DNA of 39,964 bases from CATOSD01 sp034422735 (lineage in GTDB: Bacteria > Chloroflexota > Dehalococcoidia > Lucifugimonadales > CATOSD01), in the NCBI GenBank assembly GCA_034422735.1, contig DAOUJL010000006.1, forward strand, positions 1 through 39,964. Direction: 5' to 3'. How positions within the stretch are numbered: position 1 is the stretch's first letter; every line of letters begins with the position of its first letter. A program made the translations under genes and the position numbers. Positions 1 through 10,600 of this stretch are shown here, piece after piece. The notes under the pieces are model-generated. The model was not told the origin of the DNA, did no database searches, and saw nothing but the letters and a program-made list of their open reading frames with translations.

Positions 1-1625
1 GAGGACACCGTATGCGTGATCGTCACCTCCTCTTCATCCACCGCGTCGTCATCCTGTCCCGCCGTTACCCTCACCGTCTGGGCGGTATTCCAGTTGCCAG
101 GTGTGAACGTGAGCGTGGCGTTGTCCAGGGTTAGGTCCGTTCCTGTGACGCCGCCGATGGTCACCGTGACGTCGCCAGCCGGTTCGGTGTCCAGGACGAC
201 GGTGTAGGTGTCCGAGTCTCCTTCTTCGATTTCCAGCGAGCTCTCCGATATCGTCACCCCGGCGGTCTCGTCGTCGGTGACGGTCACCAACACGCTTTCG
301 ACGGCTAAGCCATCATAGTCGCTGTCATCGTCCGAGGTAACGGTGTGCGCGAGCGTAGCGGTGTCATCTATTGCGTCGTCATCGTGGGCCGCCGTGACGG
401 TCATCGTCTGGGCCGTGTTCCAGTTCGTCCTGGTGAATTTGAGGCCCGAGTCGCTCAGGGTGAGATCGGTGCCGGTAACGCCCGCGACGGCGACATCTAC
501 GTCACCCTTAGGCTGAGACCCCAGGACGACTGAGTACGTCCTGCTTTCCCCCTCGGGCACGGTCAGTGCCTGGTCCGATGTGGTGACACCCACCTGCACA
601 AATGGTTCCGCCGGCGCCTGGAGAACCGTGACAGTCACGCTTTCCGCCGTCGCGGCGTCATAATTCGTGTCATCAGTCGAGCTGACTGCGTGAGTGAGAG
701 TAACTGTGTCTGCGGTAGCGTTAGAGGCAGCAGAGACCGTCACCACTTGGGCTGTGTTCCAGTCCTGGTGGGTGAAAGTGAGAGTGGTCTTGTCGAGCGA
801 CAGGTCCGTGCCCGTCACACCTGCGATGGCCACCGTCACGTCTCCCGCGGGCTCCGCGTCCAGCACTACCCTGTATTCGTTGCTCCTGCCACCCACCACG
901 CTGATGGCAGTCGGCCTGACGGTGACGCCCGCAGTGTCGTCATCCGTCACGGTTACGACTACACTGTCGGCGGTTATCCCGTCGTACCCCCCGCCGCTCA
1001 CGGTGTTGGTAAGGGGAATGACCTCTTTGGTGAGGTTGTCGTCTTGGCCCGCGGTGACGGTGACGGTCTGTTCCACATTCCAGTCTGACGTGGTGAAGGT
1101 GAGCGCGGTCTTGTCAAGGGTCAATGCGGTCCCGCCGAAGCCCGAGACCGTTACGGTCACGTCCCCGGTAGGTTGAGTGTCCAGCACGACCGTGTAGGCG
1201 TCGTTGCCCCCTTCGGCGATGCTTAGTTCGGTGGGCGCTACTACCACCGAACCGGAGACAATATCCTTCACAGTTATCGCGACGTTGTCCGAGGAGGCCC
1301 CGGCGTACTTGGTGTCGGAACTGCTCAGGGAGTGGGATATTTCCGCGGCCGGTTCGTCGTCTGCGTCCGGGTCCTCAACACCGGTGACATAGACGCGTTT
1401 CCAGCCCCAGCTTTTGGGTCCGAAGTTAACAGTTCCCGGACTTACCGTGAAACCGGCATTGGCGGGAACATCGACGGTCAACACCACGTTCGAGGTTGGC
1501 TCCGAGGTAAGGGCGACAGAGTAGAATTTGCGCTGGCCTTCCCGGATGGTGAGGGATGTGGGGGAAACCCGGACTCCCGAGGTGTCGTCGTTGGCTATGG
1601 TCAGTTGGGCGGCAACTACCGTTAG
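1..1625 (-). repeat. Tandem about 110-residue protein repeats in the giant protein
   Basis: At least five successive units share the order: EG-x-x-x-x-Y-x-VVLD, then P-x-GDVTV, then GTDLTLD, then LTFT-x-x-NWNTAQTVTVTA, an acidic stretch, and LTHTVSS, closing with VTVTDDDTAGV. Using the TTCCAG on the plus strand that encodes the NWN core as a marker (ends at 93, 423, 762, 1083 and 1404), the spacing is 330, 339, 321 and 321 bases, which is 107-113 residues. The unit nearest 1404 is more divergent (SWGWKRVYVTG). The array continues past the left edge, so copy number is unknown. Confidence 0.88.
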
Positions 1626-4600
1626 ATCGGGGTGGTCCGATGCACCTTCGATGGATACGGTCTCGTCCTCATCCTCAACGTCGTCATCCGTGCCGATCAG
1701 CCACAGATCCGCCGTCCCGGTGGAATGACCCGCCTCGATGCTCAGGGGGCTGAACAGGTAGGCCGTGTAGGACTGGGACCTTTGCGTGTCGCCCTTGAGG
1801 TTGACCGTCAAATTGACGTCGAAAGTCAATGTGCTGTCCCCTTCCAGGGTCGCAGTAATCATGGGGAAGTGAGTGCCGGACCCCTCCGGCACGGTTTCCC
1901 TGTCCAGGGACAGAATGACGGTGGTCGGCTGTGGATCGTTGTCCAATATGGTGAGCCGTACGCCATTCACCGGCAAGCCGGGGTCGGCGTTTACCCCGCG
2001 GACCGCGACCTGTTCGTCGCCCTCGTAGACGGCGTCGTCGACCGGCGTCAACGTCAGGTTGGCGATGGCGGAGAACTCGCCGGCGGGAATGGTAAGGGTT
2101 GAAGAGTCCCAGGCCGCCGTGTAGTCGTCGGAAACGGTTGCGGACACGTCGTGAACGGACAGCGTCACCTCCGTATCCTCGGACCGGGTCCCGCCTCCCA
2201 GGAGGGTTGCCCGCACCGGCATAGTCACCGCACCGCCGCCCTCATCGACGGGCGGCGCGGTTGCCAGGAGGGAGATACTAGTGGGTTCCTGGTCATCATC
2301 CTCGATTACTACGTCGGCGGGAGTAGCCACGATAGTGCCGGGGACGGTGCCGGTCACTTCCAGAGTCTCGTCGCCCTCAGCGATGTCGTCGTCCAGCACC
2401 ACCAGGGTGATGGTGGTGGCAGCCGACACCTCGCCTGCGGGAATTGTCAGGGAGGCCGTGGCGGACTCGAAATCCTCTCCCGCCGTAGCGGTGTCGTCAC
2501 CCAGCTCGAGACTCACGACCGTATCGACCACGCGGGACGACACCCCGGACAGGGTGCCGGTTACGGTCAACTGCACGGAGGATGCCGATTCTGCGACGGT
2601 GTCCGGGGCCACGGTAAGCATGACCTCGCCAGGCTCCACGTCGTTATCTACGATCTTGACGCCCTTCCCGGTCGAACCCGAAAAGACCGTGGACTTGGCT
2701 GACAGGCGAGCAATCTCGTCGTTTTCGGACAACGTGTCATCAACCGGTGTGAAAGTGATGGTCGTGCTGGCACTGGACTCGCCGGCCGGGATCGACACGT
2801 TGGAAGTCGAGGCCGTGTAGTCGACGCCCAAGGTCGCGTTGTTCTGGACGCCCGGACGGTCGATCATCTCCACGGTCACAGGCGTGTCGACGACGAATTG
2901 ACCCGTACCGTCCAGGGCCACCGTTACCGTGATGTCGGTCGCCCCCGCGTCTTCGTCAACCTGGTTGTGTGAGACGGAAGAGATGGTCAGTCCGGTGGGC
3001 GCGGTGTCGTCGTCGATAATGGTCCCTTCGGCCCTGGTCACTCCCAGGGGGACCATCTCGGGTGGCGAGGAGTTACCGATGGTGGCCTCTTCCAGCATAA
3101 CCACGAAGGTCTCGGCGCCCTCGACTAGCGTGTCCTGCGTGGTCATCACCGTGAAAGTGGCCGACCTGTTGCCCGCGGGGATGGACACCGTACCGCTGGC
3201 CGCCGCGTAGTCCTTGTCCGGGACCGCCTTCTCGCCCGCGTTCAGCGCGTCCCCGGCCTGCTTGGTAGCCCACACCGCCGACACGTCCCGGTCGGATACC
3301 GTGGACAGGGAGACGGTGAAGGTGGCAACGGCGCCTTCGGTTACGCTCGGCGCGTCGTCTATGGAGACCGTCAGGCTGTCCTGGTCCAGGATCGTTGCCG
3401 TGGCGAGGTTGTCGGTGGCTGAAACCGAGCCGGCCCGTTGGTCGGTGGCGGCCCCGAATATCTCCACGCTCAGAGTTTCGTCGTTCTCACTGACGCCGTC
3501 CGCCACTACCGGGAAGGTGATGGTCCCTCTGGACTGGCCGGAGGAAATCTCCAGCACTCCGGCATTGCCGGTGGTGTCACCGGGCCGGAACGTGATCGCC
3601 CCTTTGGGCGCGGAATAGTCGTCCGTGACTTTGGCGGTGCCGGCGGTCTCGAAGGAAATGTGCACGTCGTCCGCGGGAACCCCACCGGCTAACGTCACGG
3701 TGAAGGTGAGGTCGTTACCTTCGGCCACGTTCTCGGCATTGGCGACGATTGAGGCGGTCAGGGCCTCGTTGTCCCTGATGGAAACCTCGAAGGTCGCGTC
3801 GGCGGGGGAGACGGTGATGAACCGCGAATCGCTGGCCACCAGCTCGACGCTGAAGGTCTCCAGGGCACTCTCGAACAGGTTGTCGTCGACGATATCCACG
3901 TCGATGAACGCCATGTTTACTCCGGGCATGAACGTGACTCTTCCGTCTTCGCCCTGGTAGTCCGCTCCAAGGGCCGCGGTGCCCGGGACCGTGCGCCAGC
4001 CAACGGCCAGGTTTCTCTCGCTTGCCGTGGTGTCTGGATGTGACAGTTCGACGGTGAACCTCGCGGGTCCCGTGTGGTCCTCGTCCACCATCGAGTATGA
4101 TCGGCTCACCGACGCGATCAAAGCTTGGTCGTCGTCCACGATCTTGCCAACGGCGGTGTCGTCGGCCAGGCTGGTAAGGGTCGACCACCGTCGGGCGGAG
4201 TTGTACCTGTTGAGGTTCTGGGAAGGCGTGCTGAGCCCCACCGTGAAGGTCTCGGCCTTCTCGTGTATTGTGTCTTCCAGGATGACCACGGAGAATGTCT
4301 TGGTCTGTTCCCCGGCCGCGAAGGTCAGGGTGTCGGTCCGGGCCACGAAGTCCTGCCCCAGGCTGGAGGTGGTAACGTTGGCGTGGGAGGTGGCTTCGCC
4401 GTCCACGGTGGCGACGTCCACTGTGACCTGTTGCGGGGCGGGCCCGTTCAGACTCACGGTGAAGTCCACCTGACCGGCAGACTCGTCCGCCTGGGCGTCG
4501 TCTATCGAGAACGCCAGGTCGTTGTCATAGAGATAAAGCGTCCTGTAGGGAGCGCCCTGGTTGTGTGAGTCCGGCGGTCCGATATACACAGGGGTGTAAC

Positions 4601-7600
4601 CCGCGCCGTCAAGTATGTTGAAGCTCAGGCTGCCGTCGGCCTCCACCGTGCTATCGTCCACCGTGGACAGGGAGAGTTCGACCGCGGCAACTCCCTGGGC
4701 GAGAGTCATGGTCGGCGGCGGCTGGCTTGACAGAAAATCTCCCACCTGGGTGATGTCCAGGTTTACCGTTATCGCCCCGTTCGCTGAGTCTCCGTCCGTC
4801 GCAACGCTGAAGCACCTGTGTTCAATGGTGACGTAGCAAACGCCGCCTCCGGATTCCTGTGGGACCAGGCGCTGGAGCGAGACCACCACGTCGTCACCCT
4901 CCTCAGTATGGAAAGTGGAATGACTGAAGGCTATTCCGTAGTCAAAGTCATCGTCCAGGATGGTGCCGGTGGCGGTATCGTTCGCCAACGTCAGCTCCGA
5001 GGGATTGCTGAGCACCAGGCTGAATGTCTCGTCGGCCTCGTCCAACTGGTCGACCAGCAGGGACACGGTGACCGTCTTCTCGGTCTCGCCGATGGCGAAG
5101 TTCACCGTCCCGCTTGCTGCGGTGAAGTCCACGTCGCTGGTCGCGGCGTTTGTGGACCCGTCCTCCGCCGTGGTCCAGTCCACCGAGGCTGCCTGCTCGT
5201 TGTTGGCCTGTGACAGCGACACGGTGAACTCGATGGTCCCGTCCGCCTCGCCCGCCGAGGCGTCGGAGACCGATACGTCGGGCGGTACGTAGTCGTTATC
5301 GGTGACCGCCACAGTCTGGGAGCGCACGTACCACGGGGAGCCCTCGTACTCCTTTTGGCGGTAGCAGTGCTCGTCGTCGCAACCTCGGCTCCACGTGTAC
5401 TCCAGTTCCACGGTGATGGCCCCGTCGGCCTCGTCCACACCGTCGTCGGTCGTCGGCACGCTGAGCGTGGTAGTTGACTGGTTGGCGGCGAAGCTAACCG
5501 TCTGGGGAGCAGAGCCCGAGATGTACTCGCCCTCTTGGGTCACATTCACCGTGACCTCCAGGGGCCGCGTCATGGCGTCGGGCTTGCCGCCGTGGCGGTG
5601 CAGGGTGAACGTTGCGGGATCTCCCTCGGTTACCGAAGCCTTGTCCTGCTTGATGCGCACCCCCATGGTGTTGCTGTAGTACCGGTAGGTGATGCTCGAC
5701 GGCGTCCCTACCTGGTATTGAGGGTGGTAGCCGCATGCTGCCGGGTTGTCTGGGCAGTAGTGGGAATGCAACTCGAGGGTACCGCCTCTGCCCAACGCTT
5801 TGGTGTAGCCCAGATCCCCGATGCCGACGCCGGATGCTTGGCCCGGCTGGAATCCATGTCCCTTGATCCACGTCCTGGTCTCCGTCTCATCCTGAAGTGG
5901 TGCGGGTCGGTAGCCGATGTAGGTGAGTTCGTAGTCCAGTGGCAGCCTGCCGGACACATCGCCTGTGCGGCTGAAGGGAAGCACGACCTGGTATCTCCCA
6001 TCGTAGAATTCGCTGGTCGTCGCGGACCCGGTCACCGTGGGTATATCGTCGTCCTGGACCCAGACGAAGGCCGACGCGTTGCTCAGGGCAATGTAGTCGT
6101 CATCCGCGTCATTCAGGATCGTGGCGTGGTACGTACTGTTGCCGTAGTTCAGGGTGTCGTCGGCGGTCGGGCGGGTGACCGTCACGGTCGAGGTCCCGGC
6201 AGGGAAATCTACGGTAATCTCCTCGGTGTCGTAGTGGATGTGGTTCAGAGGCGTGGTTATGCCCCGCGTAGGGTCGTCCAGGTCCGCCTGGGTCACCCGA
6301 TACCTGACCCGATTCAGTTCGACCCGGGCCTGCAGGGCGTTGCTTGTAGGATTGCTGCGGGAGACCGTGAACGACACCGGCTGGCCCTCGTTCACCCAGG
6401 CCTGGTCTCTGGTCACAGACACCGACGACTTGAAGCCATCGTCGTCGTAGATGGTGAAGGTGTGTGAATTGGGCCAGCCCGCCCGGTAATTCGTGCCGTC
6501 CACCAGTGTTACGGTCAGCTTGCCGATGTCCTCGGCGGTGGTGTCGTTCTCGGTCGGGATCGTGAGTGTGACGGTTCCTTCTTGTAAGCCGAAACTCACG
6601 GTTTCGGGCAGGGCGCCTGTGGTGTAGTCTCCGGTCTCGGTCACCTCCAGGGACACCGTGAGGGGGCTCGCGCCCGACCTGGCCAGTTCCAGAGTTATCG
6701 ATTCTCCTTCGGCCACCCGCAGGGTAGGGGTGAGCAGGTTGACGGTCTCCAGGTGGGTCTCCCTGACGGTCACAGTATCGCTGGATGGGTGTCCCACCCA
6801 GTAGGTCCTGGGTTCGCCGAGCCTCGGCGGGTCCAGGAGCGTGGCGTTGACGGTGTGGGAACCGTTCCTTTGACCGTCGTCCGTCGTCGTTACGGTGTGC
6901 TCCACCGTGGCGTCCCCCGCCGGGAACACGACGGTCTCGCGGCGGCTATCGGCCTGGGGAGCGGTCTTGGCGACCTGCAGCCACACGGTCAGCTCGCCGG
7001 TCAGGTCGCCGTCGCGTGTCAGAGTCAGAATGACGTCGCTGCCCTCGTCCACGGCCTCCGCCTGGGCTTCCAGCGTAACCGCCGATTCGTCGTCTTCGAT
7101 GACCGCCTCGAGGACGAGTTGGACTGCGCCGTCCTGGAGGACAGTGTTCACTGGATTCGACAGGACGACATGGAAGAGGTCTTTAGATTCGGCGATGGAG
7201 TCCTGCAGGACTTCCACCGTGACAGCGGCGCTGGTTTCCCCCGGGGCGAAGGTGAGCGTTCCCGCATGCTGGGTGATGTTGAAGCCATCGCCGGTGTACC
7301 AGTCGTGGGCGCTGTAATCGACTGTAACCGTCTTGAGAGGGGGCACGGCGGCGAGCAATTCCACCCAGATATCGACGGTCCCGACGCCTTCGCTGACAGT
7401 GGTGCCTGTGTCGCGGAATCCCAGCACCGGCAGCGGGTCCTTGTTCCGGACTATGATTGTGGCGGTTGAGTTGCTGCCGTCGATCTGGTAGGCATCGTCC
7501 GCCAGCAGTTCGACCGTGAACTCCTCATCATCGTCGTAGCCGTCGTTGCGATGCGTCAGGTAGGCCCGGGTGTACGACGAGGACCCGGCTGGAATAGTGT

Positions 7601-10600
7601 GGGCCTGGTTTCCAATGATCGAGTCGTACACGGCGTTGCCGGTCTCCGAGTGGTTCACTTTGACCAGAAGCGACTCCCCGGTATGCCCGTCATGGGAGAT
7701 CCGGTAGTACAGCAGGTTCCCCTCGTCCACTCTTGGGGTTATCGCCTCCACGCTCACGACGTACGGATCGTTGTCCAGGATGGCGCCGTTGACAGTGGTG
7801 GCGCCCGCCGGGACCCAGAACTCGGCTCTCAGAGGCTGCAGCGTTGCCGTGTAGTGGTGGTCCGGCCCACGGAAGCTGTCGTCTGGCTGGCGATACGTGA
7901 AATGCAGCAAGGACATGCCCGCGTCCATGCCGAACACGTGGTACTGCTCATCCCCTACCGGGCCGGCCGTGACCGGAATCTCCAGTGGGTTCTTGTCCTC
8001 TCCAATCCGCCTAATCTCCAGGACGAGGTTGTTGCCCTCGTCAACCTCCACGTGGTTGAAGCTGATCGATACCTGCGGCGCCACGTCGTTGTCCGCCACC
8101 TGCACGGTCAGCGAGCTCGAGCCCACGATGTCGTAATGCGACTCCGCGGCCACGGTCAACGTTATGGCGTTGTCCGAAATGTCCCGCCAGTCGTCCGGTA
8201 CGGTGATCGCGACTTCTTTGGTCGTTTCCCCCGCCGCAAACATAATGCTCGAAGGGACCGCAACCGCTTCCGAAGCGTAGTTGCCCTCGAGGAACCCCCC
8301 GGGATCGTCCACCGACACGCCGACAAGCAGTTCGTTCGCGGTGTTGTTGCCCCGGGTCAGGGTAAAGGTGGCGGTGTAGCCCTCGGTAATGCTGGTGTCG
8401 TCCACGGAGAGGGTGATAGTGGGCCGGTCGTCGTCCAGGAGTGTTGCCGTTCTAGTTGAGAGGAGTAGTGGTTCACCAGTGAGCACGGAGGGAACGAGGA
8501 GACTGGCCTTGAAGATGTCCCGGGCCTCATACACGGAATCGTCCCAGGTGTCGACGGTCAGCGTCTCGGTCTGGGTGACATATTCCACAAACAGGTCTGT
8601 CATCGGGACGGCGGGGAACACCACGTCGTGGACCTGGGCTGCAGGGTTGGTGCCGTCGGCCATGCGCTGGTTGGGCTCCCAGGTGCGCACCTGTACCGGA
8701 TAAGGCGCGAGGGGGTTCCCAAAGCTGCGCTCCAGGGTGATGGTGACTGCCTGTCCCTCGGGCACCTGCTTGGGCGTGACCGACTTGATCCTGACAAGCG
8801 TCCCCAGCACGAGGTCGGGCCAGATCGTCTCCTTCCTGTCGCCGTTCACCGTCCAGTACTGGGCCTCGTCGTCGAGGCTGAGCACGGTTCCCTCGGCGAC
8901 ATCCTCTATCTGCTTGATTTCAGCGGAGTATTGCCACAATGCGTGATCGACGAGCCCGTTGTCGAGCACCTCGATTCGCCCGACCACCTGCCTCTGGTTC
9001 CCTGTCAGTGTCAGCGGGAACTCCTGGTAGCGGTTTCCCGTTTCGGGATCTCTGGGCCAATCGGAGTGACGAGGACTGTCCCAGCCGCGGTTGTGTTCCA
9101 CCCGGACTACGAAGGTGGCGGTCTTGCCGGTGTCTGATGCGCGGCGCCTGACCAGGAAGTGGGCGGGATGGGGCTCCTCCAGCTCGTGGCTCACTACGAA
9201 GCCGCGCGCGTCCTCATAGTAGAAAGTCCCCTCCGCTGGGCCGGGGGTACAGGTGCCGCCCCCGTCACAGCTCCGGTAGGACTCTCCCGCTTCCCAGTGC
9301 ACGCTGTCGGGGCTGATCCGACCCCACTCAAGGGTGAGTTCTTGGGCAGTGTCGTTATCGGTGACCGAAAGAGTAGTGAAGGTGCCTTGAATCCCCGTTT
9401 GTTGCAGTAAGTAACCCGTTCCGGGCAGGACGCGGACGTTGACCAGGCCGGCGGTATCCAGATCCTTCTGGTCGTCCGGGAACGTCAGGCTAATCGTCTG
9501 CGTAGTGGAGTTGGCCGGGAAGGTCACCTCGGTGGGGACGACGGGAGCCGGGTCCCAGTGGTTGCCCCGAAGCCGCCCATCCGGGTCGTCCACTCCGATG
9601 TTCACGGTAAGTGGCTGTGCCGTGTCACCCCCGGAACGGGTGAAGGTTACGGTGGCGCTTCCACCCTCGATGACGGAGGTGGGGTTGGCGGCTACCGTCA
9701 CGAATGTGCTGCCGCTGGGCGGGTCGTTTATCTCGACATCAGCTCTGTCCGGCAGCCCCGTGGTGTAGCGGACGGCGCCGTCCACCTGGCTGATGCTCGG
9801 AATTACCGCAATCAACAAGTCCTCGCCGGCCTCGGTAACCCCGTCCACGAAAGGATAGACGGTAAACTCGGCGTGTCCCTGCCAGGCCTCGATGGTCACG
9901 TCGTGGTCTTGCGTGCTGGGGTTGCTCAGTTGCCCGCTCCGGTTGGGTTCCCTGGTGCGGACACGGACGGTTACGGGCATGTTCATTGGGCCATCTACCC
10001 GGTACAGGGTGTACACGACGGCTTCCCCCTCCGTCACGGTAGCCACGTCGCTCTCGATCGAGATCGTGCCGTTGCTGGCGCCGCTGTCGGTGGCGTCGAT
10101 AGTCGTCTCGCGGAACCCCGACTTCACGGTCCAGTACTCGGCCTCCTCGCCCGATGTCAAGTCGCCGCCGCCGTAATGCTGGAGCGGCCTGATGGAGGCC
10201 CAGTAGTCCCAGTTGGACTCGGACTGCCCGTTGAACGTGACCGTGATTTCCTCCTTGACTTCAAGGTCACTGCCAGTGAGCTGAAGCGGGTAGTCCTTGT
10301 ACAGGCGGCCGGTGCTGGTGTCTTCAGTCCAGCCCTCCAGCCTCCAGTCGTCGCCGCTGCGGTCGGTCTCGATCCGGACCGTGAAGGTCGCCGGACTGCC
10401 GGTGTCCGCGTCCTGTTGCCTACGCTTGACGACGAACGCCAGTTTGTCGCCTTCGGCAACGTCTGCGTCGTTCACGCCCTCGTTGCCGAAGTTGAGCTCC
10501 AGCTCCTGGGCGGTGTCGTTGTCGGTGACGGCCGTACTGGCCTCGGTCTTGAATCCGGTGCTTCCAAGGACGTACGGGACATTTTGCTGCATCCGTACAG